A stretch of 64,000 bases of DNA from Phycisphaeraceae bacterium (GCA_026126305.1 JAHCJI010000004.1:1-64000); one strand, 5' to 3'; positions 17,195 to 28,603 are shown, counted from the stretch's first letter. Notes: generated from the letters alone by a model not told the origin. Numbers and translations are program-made.

Positions 17195-19180
17195 ATGTTG
17201 AGCACGAGTCGCAGTCGATATAGGGCTGGTTTGGTGTCGATGTTCTGTGTTGCTGGCCTGTGCTGCTCTGGAGTGCTGGCGCAGACGATGCGCGACGTGG
17301 AGGCCGTGGCCAGGGAGCGGGGGCTTTCGACGGCCGACCTGATGGCCGCCGCGAAGACTTTTGTTCCCAGCGGCGAGAAGGACGAGTACATCATGTTTGC
17401 CTCCAGCGGGCACGCGGGGCATGTCTTTGCGATCGGGCTTCCCAGCATGCGGCTGCTGCGTTCCATCGCCGTGTTCACGCCCGAGTCTTGGCAAGGCTGG
17501 GGCTTCGGCGTAGGCGACGACATCCTGGCGGAGGGCTTCCCCGCGGGCAAGCCCAACCTGTGGGGCGACACCCACCACCCGGCGCTGTCGGAGACCAACG
17601 GCGATTACGATGGCGAGTGGTTGTTCATCAACGACAAGGTCAACGGCCGTGTGGGGGTGATCGACCTGCGCGATTGGGAAACCAAGCAGATCCTCAAGAA
17701 CCCGCTGACGCTCAGCAACCACGGCGGCACGTTCGTGACGCCCAACACCGAGTACATCATCGAAGGCGGGCACTTTGCCCTGCCTTGGGGCATCGAGCAC
17801 GTGCCGATCGACCGGTACAAGGAGGAATACAAGGGTTCGGTCACGCTGTGGAAGTTCGATCGTCGCCGCGGCCGCATCGACAAGGATCAATCCTTCGCCA
17901 TCGAACTGCCGCCCTACTGGCAAGACCTGTCCGACGCCGGCAAGGGCGTGAGCGACGGCTACTTTTTCATGAACTCGCTAAACACGGAACTGGCCACCGG
18001 CGGCACTCTGGAAGGCAAACCGCCCATCGAAGCCGGTGCCAGCCGCAACGCAACGGATTTCCTGCACATCATCAACTGGAAGAAGGCCGAGGAGGTATAC
18101 AAGGCCGGCAAGGTCAAGGTGATCGAGGGCTTTCCGGTCATCACGCTGGAGACGGCCGTTGCGGAAAACCTGCTGCACATCACCCCCGAGCCTCGCAGCC
18201 CGCACGGGGTGGACGTGGCGCCCAAGGGCGACTTCATCGTTGTCTCGGGCAAGCTCGATCCGCATGTGACCATCTACTCATTCGAGAAGATCAAGCGCGC
18301 CATCGACAACAAGACCTTTTCGGGTGCGGATGCCTTCGGCGTGCCGATCCTTGATTTTGACAGCGTCGTCGAGGCACGCATCGAAGTTGGCCTTGGGCCC
18401 TTGCATACTCAGTTCGGACCCGACGGCTATGCCTACACGTCGCTGTACCTTGACTCGGCTGTGGCTCGGTGGACGTTGGGCGGCTCGTATGCGACCGGTC
18501 GGCGCGAGCCCAGTTGGACCCTGGTGCACAAGACTCCTGTGCAATACAACGTGGGACACATCGCAGTGGCCGAGGGCGACACGGTCAACCCGGATGGCAA
18601 GTATCTGGTGTCGCTCAACAAGTGGTCTGTGGACCGCTTCTTGCCGACTGGCCCTTTGCTGCCGCAAAACCTTCAACTGATCGACATCTCGGGAAGTGGC
18701 ACGAACATGCCCGTGATCTACGACATGCCAATGGGAGTGGGCGAGCCGCACTATGCTCAGATCATCAAGGCGGACAAGCTCAAGTCCTGGACAGTCTACC
18801 CCCAAGTCGGTTGGGACCCACACACCCAGAACATCCATCCCATGGCACCCAAGCGGGGCAACGAACGGATCCAACGCAACGACGATGGCACCGTGGACGT
18901 CTACATGACGGTGATCCGCAGCCACTTCAAGCCCGACCACATCACCGTGAAGCAAGGTGACCGTGTGCGCTGGCACATGACGAACCTTGAGCGAGCGGTC
19001 GACGCGACGCACGGATTCGGCGTACCGATGTTCAACATCACTGCTTCGCTGGAACCGGGCGAATACGTGATGGTCGAGTTCACCGCCGACACTCCCGGGA
19101 CGTTCCCGTTCTATTGCACCGAGTTCTGCTCGGCCCTGCACCTGGAGATGATGGGCTACCTGTTCGTTGAGCCGAAGTAA
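17195..19180 (+). CDS. nosZ: Nitrous oxide reductase NosZ, clade II (Sec-dependent)
   Basis: A 661-residue periplasmic copper enzyme, N2O + 2 H+ + 2 e- to N2 + H2O. The signal peptide (~1-29, ending VLAQT) has no twin-arginine motif, which marks the Sec-exported clade II enzymes. The N-terminal seven-bladed propeller carries the CuZ His motifs: GHAGH, GDTHHP, SNHGGT, SPHGVDV, PLHTQF, NVGHIAV and GEPHYAQ. The C-terminal cupredoxin domain holds the CuA ligands in CTEFCSALHLEMMG. No C-terminal haem domain is fused. GTGAGG lies six bases before the ATG. All seven blocks look intact, so the enzyme should be active if loaded with copper. Confidence 0.96.
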   Translation: MLSTSRSRYRAGLVSMFCVAGLCCSGVLAQTMRDVEAVARERGLSTADLMAAAKTFVPSGEKDEYIMFASSGHAGHVFAIGLPSMRLLRSIAVFTPESWQGWGFGVGDDILAEGFPAGKPNLWGDTHHPALSETNGDYDGEWLFINDKVNGRVGVIDLRDWETKQILKNPLTLSNHGGTFVTPNTEYIIEGGHFALPWGIEHVPIDRYKEEYKGSVTLWKFDRRRGRIDKDQSFAIELPPYWQDLSDAGKGVSDGYFFMNSLNTELATGGTLEGKPPIEAGASRNATDFLHIINWKKAEEVYKAGKVKVIEGFPVITLETAVAENLLHITPEPRSPHGVDVAPKGDFIVVSGKLDPHVTIYSFEKIKRAIDNKTFSGADAFGVPILDFDSVVEARIEVGLGPLHTQFGPDGYAYTSLYLDSAVARWTLGGSYATGRREPSWTLVHKTPVQYNVGHIAVAEGDTVNPDGKYLVSLNKWSVDRFLPTGPLLPQNLQLIDISGSGTNMPVIYDMPMGVGEPHYAQIIKADKLKSWTVYPQVGWDPHTQNIHPMAPKRGNERIQRNDDGTVDVYMTVIRSHFKPDHITVKQGDRVRWHMTNLERAVDATHGFGVPMFNITASLEPGEYVMVEFTADTPGTFPFYCTEFCSALHLEMMGYLFVEPK

Positions 19181-19260
19181 ACCCCAGCCGCCATGGGCGT
19201 GAAAGCGTCCTTGCGCGGTCTTTCTCTATCCGCGAGCGCATGGTCCTGAAAGGAGTCACC

Positions 19261-19929
<669 letters not shown>

Positions 19930-19931
19930 CC

Positions 19932-21308
19932 ATGCGTACCGCGATCGTGGCCATGGCACTGCTCGCTGCTACAACGTTGGGCCAGCAGCCAGTGTCGGTG
20001 ATCGAGCAGCGCATCGATCGGACCCAGCCCGGGTCGACGCTGGCGATCGAAGCCGGTGTGTATGAGGGCAATTTGCAGATCCGCAAGCCTGTCACGCTCG
20101 TGGCCCAGGGTGATGTTGTTATCGACGGGCTGGGCAAGGGAACCGTCGTGGACGTATTGGCCGAGGGCGTCACGCTCAAGGGGTTCACCATCCGGGCCTC
20201 GGGCGATAGCGTTACCGGCGAGGACGCGGGGGTGCGCGTGTTGGCGGGTCGGGCCATCATTGAAGCCAACATCATCTTGGACGCCCTCTTTGGGATCGAC
20301 CTGCGGGAAAGTCCGCGATCGACGATCCGCGGCAATACGGTGGTGGGCAAAGACTTGGAAGCCGAGCGACGCGGAGACGGTATCCGATTGTGGTGGAGCC
20401 ATGACGCGGTAATCGAGGATAATATCGTCCGCAACTCCCGCGACATGGTGTTCTGGTATTCGCAGAACCTCTGCATCGACCGCAACCGCGTCAGCGAGAG
20501 CCGTTACGGCCTGCACTTCATGTACAGCCACGACACGACGCTCCGCGAGAACGACCTGGAGGGCAATTCTGTGGGCGTGTACCTGATGTATAGCAACAGC
20601 ATCACGCTCGTCGGAAACCGCATGCGCAACAACCGCGGACCGAGTGGCTATGGCATCGGCCTGAAAGACTGCGACGACATTGCCATCAGCGGGAACGCAT
20701 TATTGGCCAATCGAGTGGGTGTGTACATCGATAACAGCCCGTCGTCGATGGACTCGACGGGGATCTTTCAAGGGAATATCTTCGCATATAACGAGATCGG
20801 AGTATTGGCGACTCCAAATACGCATGACAATGTGTTCACGGGAAACGCGTTCATAGAGAATGAAGAGCCCGCCGCCACGCATGGCCGGGGCGAGTTGCAT
20901 CGCAATGCCTTTGCACTCGACGGAGTGGGGAACTACTGGTCGCAGTACGCAGGATTCGATCTCGATGGTGATGGCATCGGTGATGTGGCGTTTGAGCCAC
21001 GGAGCCTGTTCGGCCAGATGCTCGCTAGCGAGCCGAATCTTCGGCTGTTCGTACACAGCCCGGCGCAGCGAGCCATCGAGTTCACCGCGAGGGCATTGCC
21101 CGAACTGAGGCCACGTCCGGTGCTGGTCGACCCAGCGCCGCTGGCGCGGCCACCAGTCATCGAAGTAGCCTTCAAGGGACAAGGAGTCGTCGGCAGCATT
21201 CCGATGGCGCTGCTGGCGATGGGGCTCTTGGCCTCTTCGGCGTTGGTCGTGGTGTTTCTGGCACGAGAACGCGGCTTGGACTCGAGAATTGCAAGGGGCG
21301 CAACATGA
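19932..21308 (+). CDS. nosD: NosD, periplasmic copper-site maturation protein
   Basis: A 458-residue NosD: signal peptide (ending TLGQQ), a right-handed parallel beta-helix of CASH/PbH1 repeats across residues ~25-390 (repeated patterns such as NRVSESRYGLHFMYSHDTTL and NDLEGNSVGVYLMYSNSITL), and a C-terminal membrane helix (IPMALLAMGLLASSALVVVFLA). Together with NosF and NosY it forms the ABC-type complex that assembles the CuZ site of NosZ. The C-terminal helix and short cytoplasmic tail are unlike many soluble NosD proteins. The stop overlaps nosF (ATGA). Confidence 0.93.
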   Translation: MRTAIVAMALLAATTLGQQPVSVIEQRIDRTQPGSTLAIEAGVYEGNLQIRKPVTLVAQGDVVIDGLGKGTVVDVLAEGVTLKGFTIRASGDSVTGEDAGVRVLAGRAIIEANIILDALFGIDLRESPRSTIRGNTVVGKDLEAERRGDGIRLWWSHDAVIEDNIVRNSRDMVFWYSQNLCIDRNRVSESRYGLHFMYSHDTTLRENDLEGNSVGVYLMYSNSITLVGNRMRNNRGPSGYGIGLKDCDDIAISGNALLANRVGVYIDNSPSSMDSTGIFQGNIFAYNEIGVLATPNTHDNVFTGNAFIENEEPAATHGRGELHRNAFALDGVGNYWSQYAGFDLDGDGIGDVAFEPRSLFGQMLASEPNLRLFVHSPAQRAIEFTARALPELRPRPVLVDPAPLARPPVIEVAFKGQGVVGSIPMALLAMGLLASSALVVVFLARERGLDSRIARGAT

Positions 21309-22186
21309 TCATCGCCAGGGGTGTCACGAAGCGGTATGGGCGTGTGGTCGCGGTCCGCAATGTGAGCTTCGAGTTACCAGCCGGACAGTCGATGGCCTTC
21401 TGGGGCAGCAATGGCGCTGGCAAGACAACGATGATTCGTTGCCTGCTCGGGGTGACACGATTCCGCGGGATCGCCAGCATCGGGAGCAATAGCGTCAAGA
21501 GACGAGGGCGTGCGGCCCGAGCGCTGGTTGGCTATGTGCCACAGGAATTGGCGTTCCATGACGACGTGCGTCTCGGTTCAGCGATGGCCTTGTTCGCAAG
21601 CCTCCGTCGTGTCGATCGTGCCAGTGCGCACGGGTCACTCGACCGCGTTGGGCTGAGCGGGCACGAGAGGAAGCGATTGCGAGACCTTTCGGGTGGCATG
21701 AAGCAGCGCCTCGCGCTGGCGATCGCCATGCTTGGCGACCCGCCGGTCATCGTCCTGGACGAACCCACATCCAACCTCGATGCCGCCGGTCGAGGCGAGG
21801 TCGTGCGCACACTCCAGCAACTGAGGCAGTCTGGCAAGACGCTGGTCTTCGCGTCGCACCGCCCCGATGAGATCATCACACTAGCCGACACGGTCATCGT
21901 GCTCGATAAAGGTATTGTCGATCGTGTGACGACCCCACGCGAGCTGTGGCCCACAGAGAAGCCTGTGCAGGTTGTGCGGCTGTACCTGTCGACGGCAAGC
22001 GAAGCCGAAGCGGCACAGGCACTCAGGGAAGCCGGGCACGCCGTCCACATCAATGGCCAAGGCCTATGCGTGGCCGTACCACGGGATCGAAAGGCCGAGC
22101 CCATCGGCGTGCTCGAGCGCAAGAGCATTCTGGTGCGCAACATTGAAGTACTCGACGACGTGAGACTGCCGGAGGGATCGACATGA
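21305..22186 (+). CDS. nosF: NosF, ABC ATPase for NosZ maturation
   Basis: A 293-residue ABC ATPase: Walker A GSNGAGKTT (~35), Q-loop (GYVPQELAFH), signature LSGGMKQRLALAIAM, Walker B VIVLDEPTSNLD and switch His in FASHRPDE. The last ~70 residues form an extra C-terminal domain typical of NosF-like and drug-exporter ATPases. It partners NosY and NosD. Start and stop both overlap the neighbours by four bases (ATGA), indicating tight translational coupling of nosDFYL. Confidence 0.93.
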   Translation: MIIARGVTKRYGRVVAVRNVSFELPAGQSMAFWGSNGAGKTTMIRCLLGVTRFRGIASIGSNSVKRRGRAARALVGYVPQELAFHDDVRLGSAMALFASLRRVDRASAHGSLDRVGLSGHERKRLRDLSGGMKQRLALAIAMLGDPPVIVLDEPTSNLDAAGRGEVVRTLQQLRQSGKTLVFASHRPDEIITLADTVIVLDKGIVDRVTTPRELWPTEKPVQVVRLYLSTASEAEAAQALREAGHAVHINGQGLCVAVPRDRKAEPIGVLERKSILVRNIEVLDDVRLPEGST

Positions 22187-23064
22187 CCATGCTGACCATG
22201 ACCGGGCCAAGGGCTGCAACGCACGTGCCCCCGTCGCATCGACGCGCGGTACTGACATTCGCGAGACGTGAGTTTCGCGACGCGATGTCCAGCCGCTGGT
22301 TCGTGCTGTACACGGTGGCCTTCACGTTGCTTGCCGTAGGCGTATCGTTCCTGTCCCTGAGCGGGTCAGGCTCGCACGGGTTTGCCGGGTTTGGACGGAC
22401 GGCCGCCGGATTGTTGAACCTTGTGATGCTCGTGGTCCCGTTGATGGCGTTGACGGCAGGTGCCGCCACGATCGCCGGTGAGCGTGAGCGTGGAACGCTG
22501 CTGTACCTGCTGGCGCAGCCAATCTCGCGCACACAGTTACTGTTGGGCAAGTATGCCGGCTTGTCGCTTGCGCTCGTGTGTTCGCTGTGCATTGGATTCG
22601 GGCTCAGCGCTGGGGTGTTAGCATGGCGTGCCGGTGGCGTGGGCGTCGGTTCTTACATGGTTCTGGTTGGCCTGACAGCCATGCTTGCGATCGCCATGTT
22701 GTCCGTGGGCGTCCTGATCTCGGTGGTGTCGCGGCGAACCTCGGTTGCTACGGGCCTGGCGCTGTTTGTATGGCTGGTGCTCGTGTTCGTCAGCGACCTG
22801 GGACTCATGGCCAGCTCGATCGTGTTCCAACTGCGTGTGCAGGAGATCTTTGCGCTTGCGGCGGTCAACCCGTTGCAATGTTACAAGATGGGCGCGATCG
22901 TGCATCTCAACGCGTCGCTCGACGTCCTCGGTCCGGTCGGAGCATATGCATCGTACACCCTTGGCCCGGCGATGCCATGGGTGCTGTCGGGTTCCATCGT
23001 TGCGTGGATCGTGATGCCACTGCTGTTGGCTTTGGTATTGTTTAACCGGAGGCGTTCGATATGA
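22183..23064 (+). CDS. nosY: NosY, ABC permease for NosZ maturation
   Basis: A 293-residue ABC-2-type permease with six predicted membrane helices: near residues 45-65, 75-100, 120-145, 155-180, 190-215 and 262-285. The GERERGTLLYLLAQPISRTQLLLGKY stretch (first part about residues 101-120) is the typical coupling region of this family. As NosY it forms the membrane part of the NosFY complex that drives NosD. The ORF is intact and overlaps both neighbours. Confidence 0.92.
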   Translation: MTMLTMTGPRAATHVPPSHRRAVLTFARREFRDAMSSRWFVLYTVAFTLLAVGVSFLSLSGSGSHGFAGFGRTAAGLLNLVMLVVPLMALTAGAATIAGERERGTLLYLLAQPISRTQLLLGKYAGLSLALVCSLCIGFGLSAGVLAWRAGGVGVGSYMVLVGLTAMLAIAMLSVGVLISVVSRRTSVATGLALFVWLVLVFVSDLGLMASSIVFQLRVQEIFALAAVNPLQCYKMGAIVHLNASLDVLGPVGAYASYTLGPAMPWVLSGSIVAWIVMPLLLALVLFNRRRSI

Positions 23065-23570
23065 AGCGAACCACTGCCTTGCTCATTATCGCCCTCGCGC
23101 TTGCCATGGTCGCGTGCGACCGCAACGACGCACTCGGGCCGCCCGCCATCCGGCTTGGCGAAGATGTCTGTGTCGAGTGCAACATGATCATCAGTGATCG
23201 ACGATGGGCCACCGCGACCATCGTGCAAGGGTCACGAGGCCCGCAGGCTCGACTGTTCGACGACTTCAACTGCCAGGTCAACTACGAGTTAGGCCATGGA
23301 GAAGAGTCCATCCTGGCACGATGGTCGCACGACCACGCTTTGGGGCAGTGGATACGCACCGAAGCCGCGAACTTCCTGATCACAGACACCATGCGCACAC
23401 CGATGGGCTCACGCATGGCTGCGTTCCGAGACCTGTCGGAAGCAATGGCTGCCAAGACCCAAACACCGGGCGAGGTGGTCGACTTTCTCTCGGCTTGGAA
23501 GCATCTCGGTCACGCAGACCCTTGGAAACCGGAAGGCGAATTGTCGAAGGGCAAGCCAGATGGCGGTTGA
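23061..23570 (+). CDS. nosL: NosL, copper chaperone lipoprotein
   Basis: A 169-residue lipoprotein: signal with lipobox MVAC (Cys 19), then the NosL domain with the metal-binding CVECNMIISD region (about residues 37-46) and the RLFDDFNCQ block. NosL binds Cu(I) and delivers it to NosZ through NosDFY. It is the last gene of the nos operon and overlaps nosY by four bases. It differs from many NosL proteins in having CVEC rather than CGM at the Met/Cys metal site; Met43 is kept. Confidence 0.9.
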   Translation: MKRTTALLIIALALAMVACDRNDALGPPAIRLGEDVCVECNMIISDRRWATATIVQGSRGPQARLFDDFNCQVNYELGHGEESILARWSHDHALGQWIRTEAANFLITDTMRTPMGSRMAAFRDLSEAMAAKTQTPGEVVDFLSAWKHLGHADPWKPEGELSKGKPDGG

Positions 23571-23654
23571 AATTCTCGTGCCGGAGTCGCACAGAGTGAA
23601 CAATATACGAACAGGTCGCGTTAGTGGCTCCATGAACTTTGGAGGGACAAGAAA

Positions 23655-23725
23655 GCGGGTGACCGGACTCGAACCGGCGACATTCAGCTTGGGAAGCTGA
23701 CGTTCTACCACTGAACTACACCCGC
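23655..23725 (-). tRNA. tRNA-Gly (anticodon CCC)
   Basis: Read on the minus strand from 23725, 71 bases fold as a cloverleaf: acceptor GCGGGTG pairing with CACCCGC at the 3' end, D arm GTTC-AGTGGTA-GAAC, anticodon stem TCAGC/GCTGA closing the loop TTCCCAA, and T arm CCGGT-TCGAGTC-CGG. The anticodon CCC reads GGG glycine codons. CCA is not encoded. It lies just downstream of nosL on the opposite strand. Confidence 0.93.
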
Positions 23726-24146
23726 AAGTGGTGTCCTCTGACACGTTTGCTGTACGGCCCCCTCGATGATCAGGCGATCCAACTGGCCGCGTAAGCGGAC
23801 AACGAGGGTGCTTGGCTAGACAATAGGTCGCGACTGGACACAAGGAAAGTGGCGTGGTGCTGTAGCGGTACAGTGGTACGGGCGACATGGACAAGCATGA
23901 CCGAGAGTCTTGGAATGGAGTACCAACATGGTCTGCCCATGTGGGTGTCGTGTCGCTTACTAGAAGTGGTATAACGACGAAAACAAAGAGCGAAGTTCTC
24001 AGCGGTTGCGACATCAGGAGATGTCGAAAAGTACACTAGTTATGATTTCATCGACTCGCGAAGTTGTATGGCACTTGTGGAATGTATAGAGTGCCAGATG
24101 TTGTCGTAACACATACGAACAGGACCTGAAGCAGAAAGAAGCACAA
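23726..24146. other. 421-base non-coding region upstream of the porin gene
   Basis: No convincing gene is seen on either strand. The right half is AT-richer than its surroundings and holds inverted repeats: CGACATC-AGGA-GATGTCG at 24009-24026, and TGGCACT-N14-AGTGCCA at 24069-24096, inside which TATAGA (24085-24090) could be a -10 element. These are plausible operators or a leader hairpin for the porin gene. The left part (23726-23960) shows only a weaker ACATGG/CCATGT repeat. Confidence 0.4.
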
Positions 24147-25493
24147 ATGCTGTCGAACTTTGCCAGGCGGATCATGACGTTTGCCATCCTTTCGGGTGGT
24201 GCTTGCGCACTTGCCCAGGATGTCGTGGCCGTGCCCGATCCGGTCGGGACAGAGGTCGCCAAGCCCCCGGTTGCCGAGCGACTCCCGCTCGGCTGGCTGT
24301 CCGATCCCAAACGGCCGCCGGAAGATCTCCTCGACGCGCTTGTTTCTGGCAAGATCCACTTGGACAACAATCTGCGTTTCGAGTATGCCGACACCACCGG
24401 ACGCAGGTCTTCATCGGCAGTCACCAACCGCTTCCGCTTGGGCTACGAGACGAAGGCCTTCCATGGGTTCAGCGGCTTCATCGAGATGGAGAATGTCTCG
24501 ACGCCAGACGTGGATGGCTATTGGGTGCCGGCGACGGGCGATGGTTCTGCAAGTCGGACCGTCGTCGCCGATCCGCCGGGCACCGAGGTTAACCGCGCGT
24601 GGGCGCGATTCAAGGCCGAATCGCTCGGCGAATCCGGCGTTTCGCTGGACCTCAAAGCCGGTCGGCAACGCATCAAGCTCGACGATGATCGATTCATCGG
24701 CAATGTCGGCTGGCGACAGTTCGAGCAGACCTTTGACGCGGCCAGCGTGCGCAGTAACCTTGGCGTCGATGGGCTTGGCGTCTTCTATGCATATGTCTGG
24801 GGCGTGCAACGGATCTTTGGCCCAGATGGCCAGAATCCAGAGTCCAATTCACACCTCTTGAACGTGTCCTATCGCATCGCTCCGGAGCTGAGCGTTACGC
24901 CTTTCGTGTATTGGCTGGACTTCCGGGACGATGAGCCGCTCAACTCGAGCAGGAACATTGGCGTTCGATTCACGGGTGACCTGTGGAAGCAAGCCAATGG
25001 CCAGAGCGATTACCATGCGGACTATGAGTTGACCTATGCCCACCAGGCCGATGCGGGCTCGAACCCCATCGATTACGACGCCCACTTCATCGCGGCCCAA
25101 TTCCGTGTGACGCGCCGGGATCTCGGCCATGTCTTGGCAGGGTTTCAGTATCTTGGCAGCGATGAGGGAAATATCGGGTTCCGGTTCCCGCTGGGAACCA
25201 ACCACGCGTTCCAAGGATTTGCCGACAATTTCCTGGTGACGCCGGCGGCCGGGCTCCAAAACCTGTACCTGGGCATCGGTGCCGACCTGCCATGGGGCAT
25301 CAAGGGGGCCATCACCTATCACAAGTTCTGGTCGGACGAAGGTGGCATCGACTTGGGCGATGAGCTGGACCTTGTCGCGAGCAAGCAATTCACGCCGATC
25401 TGGTCGGCACTCGTGAAGGGCGCTTTCTATGACGGCAAGTCCGGGCAGCCCGATACGGCACGATTGTGGGTGCAGACCACGCTGCGATTCTGA
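24147..25493 (+). CDS. Outer-membrane porin-like beta-barrel protein
   Basis: A 448-residue protein with a signal peptide (ending CALAQD) followed by alternating amphipathic strands to the end, finishing in TTLRF; the terminal Phe is the outer-membrane insertion signal. Blocks such as RFEYADTTGRRSSSAVTNRFRLGYETKAF (first 20 residues at about 72-91) and LKAGRQRIKLDDDRF match the alginate-export/OprB-like porin superfamily in style. The substrate is unknown. It stands alone behind a long regulatory region and converges with ruvB, 2 bases apart. Its position after the nos cluster may be coincidental. Confidence 0.75.
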   Translation: MLSNFARRIMTFAILSGGACALAQDVVAVPDPVGTEVAKPPVAERLPLGWLSDPKRPPEDLLDALVSGKIHLDNNLRFEYADTTGRRSSSAVTNRFRLGYETKAFHGFSGFIEMENVSTPDVDGYWVPATGDGSASRTVVADPPGTEVNRAWARFKAESLGESGVSLDLKAGRQRIKLDDDRFIGNVGWRQFEQTFDAASVRSNLGVDGLGVFYAYVWGVQRIFGPDGQNPESNSHLLNVSYRIAPELSVTPFVYWLDFRDDEPLNSSRNIGVRFTGDLWKQANGQSDYHADYELTYAHQADAGSNPIDYDAHFIAAQFRVTRRDLGHVLAGFQYLGSDEGNIGFRFPLGTNHAFQGFADNFLVTPAAGLQNLYLGIGADLPWGIKGAITYHKFWSDEGGIDLGDELDLVASKQFTPIWSALVKGAFYDGKSGQPDTARLWVQTTLRF

Positions 25494-25495
25494 AA

Positions 25496-26542
<1,047 letters not shown>

Positions 26543-26578
26543 GGCATCTCCCGAGACTGGAGCCTTCGCGGCCCTTGG

Positions 26579-28057
26579 TTACTGGTTGCGGGTGGGCAGG
26601 CCCTTGCGCTGCCACAACGCGAGCAGGTCGGCTTGCGTCGTGGGTTTCCAGGTCGAGCCATCGCCGCGCTCGCTGCCCAAGAACCGGCCAGCCGCATCGA
26701 ACAGGGAAACCGACCGGGCGTCGTCGCCAAGGTCCGCCGTCAATCGCCAGGCGGCAATGCCATCGGTTCTTTCGAGCTCGAACTGGCGGTAGCGGATGCT
26801 CTCGTCGCCTCCGATGAGGGCGTACATGCCATAGGCTGTCGTGGCCTCGTGTCCGACCAGCAACTGGGGCAAGAGGTAGAACTCGACCTGGCTGATATAG
26901 CCACGCGGCGGAACGATCGGCTGGAACGTGTTGGAGGTGATGCCGCGGCGGGAGACATGCAATTCCTGCCCGTTGCGCAGGCCGAACTCGGTGTTCACGA
27001 CGGGCCGCTGGCCGCCCTGGCGGAAGGTGGTATTGGCGGTCCAGGCCTCATGGGCGCGATCGTACGACATGAACGCGATGATGCGGGTGTCGATGGTGTT
27101 CCATTGGTTCTGCCCCGGCGCACGCTCGATCACCCGGCCATCGATCTGGACCAGGTATCCCCGTTGGCGGTCATCCTCGTTCCACAGCGCCTGCGAGCGT
27201 TCTGGATCGATCTCGCCGCGATGGCCTTCCCAGGCTCGTATCAAGCGGTACCCGCGCTCGGTGTCGTCGATGGTGGAACCGGTTTCCGCCGGCACGCTCA
27301 GGCGGGCCCATTGGCCATGAACCCGCTCGATGGCCTTCAGATAGTCCGATTTGGTCAGGCTGCTGATCAGGGCTTCGGTGACTTCCAAGGCCACCGCCCT
27401 GGCCACGGCGACTTCGGTGTTGGCCGAAAACTGCGCGCTCCGCAGGATGGCCAGATACGCCACGCGGGCCTCACGCTCATCCGCGGGATCGCACATGAGA
27501 TCAAAGGAGACCATCTGGCCCGCTCCGGCGTCGACCAGCGTGTACATGCGGACCCGCTCGCCCTCTCGATCAGGAAAGGCCACATAAAACCTGGAAGCTG
27601 GGCGACCGCCCACGACCAGGCCCTTTTCTCTCAGGAGCACCCGAGCCCGGCTTTCGATGGCATCGGTGCTCGACCGGTCCACCCGGTAGCTGCCGAGAAG
27701 GTTCTCGAGGACACGTTCGGTCAGGCTGTCTACCGGCAAGTCACCGCCTACGAGCCCCTGGGCGTCGATCGAGGCCGTCGTTCGGCGTTGGGGTGCCTGT
27801 ATCAGCAGGTGCCAATGTGCCAGTGAGGGGCTGATTTCCAGAGTGGGCACGTCATTGAGGACATTCAGAAAGCCCGTCGCATCGTTGGGAACCTGGACTT
27901 CAAGCCCAACAGCGGGCAGGACAACAGGCTCGGGGGCCATGACAACCGATGAGGGCCCGGTTTGTGCCAGAACAGGCCCGCAAAGGCAGAAAGTGGCCAG
28001 ACAAGACAGGCCGAGAGCCAGAAATCGCGGCTTGGAGCGGTTTTTGATCGGGTCCAC
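26579..28057 (-). CDS. Secreted protein of unknown function
   Basis: A 492-residue protein with a clear Sec signal (LALGLSCLATFCLCGPVLAQ, residues ~13-32). The mature protein has a charged, mixed alpha/beta composition without transmembrane segments, no CxxCH, and few Cys residues. I recognise no family. A basic/acidic central block (about 110-260) may be one helical domain; the C-terminal 200 residues (from QRGYLVQIDGRVIERA) look beta-rich, with paired phrases describing a strand-rich fold. It lies 36 bases downstream of the ruvB start on the same strand, so the two may be co-transcribed with this gene first. Confidence 0.65.
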   Translation of the reverse strand: MDPIKNRSKPRFLALGLSCLATFCLCGPVLAQTGPSSVVMAPEPVVLPAVGLEVQVPNDATGFLNVLNDVPTLEISPSLAHWHLLIQAPQRRTTASIDAQGLVGGDLPVDSLTERVLENLLGSYRVDRSSTDAIESRARVLLREKGLVVGGRPASRFYVAFPDREGERVRMYTLVDAGAGQMVSFDLMCDPADEREARVAYLAILRSAQFSANTEVAVARAVALEVTEALISSLTKSDYLKAIERVHGQWARLSVPAETGSTIDDTERGYRLIRAWEGHRGEIDPERSQALWNEDDRQRGYLVQIDGRVIERAPGQNQWNTIDTRIIAFMSYDRAHEAWTANTTFRQGGQRPVVNTEFGLRNGQELHVSRRGITSNTFQPIVPPRGYISQVEFYLLPQLLVGHEATTAYGMYALIGGDESIRYRQFELERTDGIAAWRLTADLGDDARSVSLFDAAGRFLGSERGDGSTWKPTTQADLLALWQRKGLPTRNQ

Positions 28058-28294
28058 CTTGCCCTCCTGGTATTGCTCAAACTGACCATGAAGTCTCGGG
28101 GATAAGGATAGGATGGGACCAAGTCGTTAAACGATCTTCAACTTTCCTTGTCTCGGGGAGTTGACGGCGGATCGCGGCGATCTATCCTTCTCTCCGCGCT
28201 GGTGGCGAGAGGCTTCGGCCTTTCGGGCGTGGGTCAGGATCCGGGATGCTTCCCGGGATGGCTTGGACCATGCAGGCAGGAGGTTGGCCGGCTG
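28058..28294 (+). promoter_or_regulatory. Promoter and leader of the ribosomal protein operon
   Basis: TTGACG (28161-28166), 16 bases, TATCCT (28183-28188) is the best sigma-70-like promoter; the start would be near 28195, leaving a ~100-base leader. The leader can form CCGGGA-TGCT-TCCCGG (28241-28256) and an AGGC-TTC-GGCCT hairpin just before it. Such structures could serve autogenous control by a ribosomal protein (inference). The left part, 28058-28160, also must contain the divergent promoter of the secreted-protein gene. Confidence 0.4.
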
Positions 28295-28603
28295 ATGCAA
28301 GGCGGTCGCATTCGCATTCGGATGGAAGCGTATGACCACATCGCGCTCGACGCGTCGGCGCGCGAGATCGTGGACCACGCGAAACGGACCAACGCTCGCG
28401 TCGCGGGGCCCGTGCCCCTGCCAACGCGCATCGAACGGTACACGGTCCTCCGTGGCCCGTTCATTGACAAGAAGAGCCGGGAGCAGTTCGAGATCCGCAC
28501 GCACAAGCGGATCATCGACATCCACGAGCCCAACGCCAGGACCGTCGAGGCCCTGAATCGGCTTGTGGTGCCCGCAGGCGTCTTCGTGAGGATCAAGGCC
28601 TGA
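28295..28603 (+). CDS. rpsJ: 30S ribosomal protein S10
   Basis: A 102-residue S10, the normal size. It is recognised by [21 protein letters not shown] (first 20 residues at 6-25), [35 protein letters not shown] and the C-terminal [14 protein letters not shown]10 also takes part in transcription antitermination with NusB. ATG 28295 follows AGGAGG; longer in-frame extension upstream to 28148 lacks S10 similarity. First gene of the operon, as in other bacteria. Confidence 0.96.
   Translation: MQGGRIRIRMEAYDHIALDASAREIVDHAKRTNARVAGPVPLPTRIERYTVLRGPFIDKKSREQFEIRTHKRIIDIHEPNARTVEALNRLVVPAGVFVRIKA

Noticed and set aside
23770..24036. Short minus-strand frames in the gap before the porin gene
   Set aside because: No ribosome site, unusual Ser/Thr/Arg composition for the genome, and the region carries inverted repeats more consistent with regulation.
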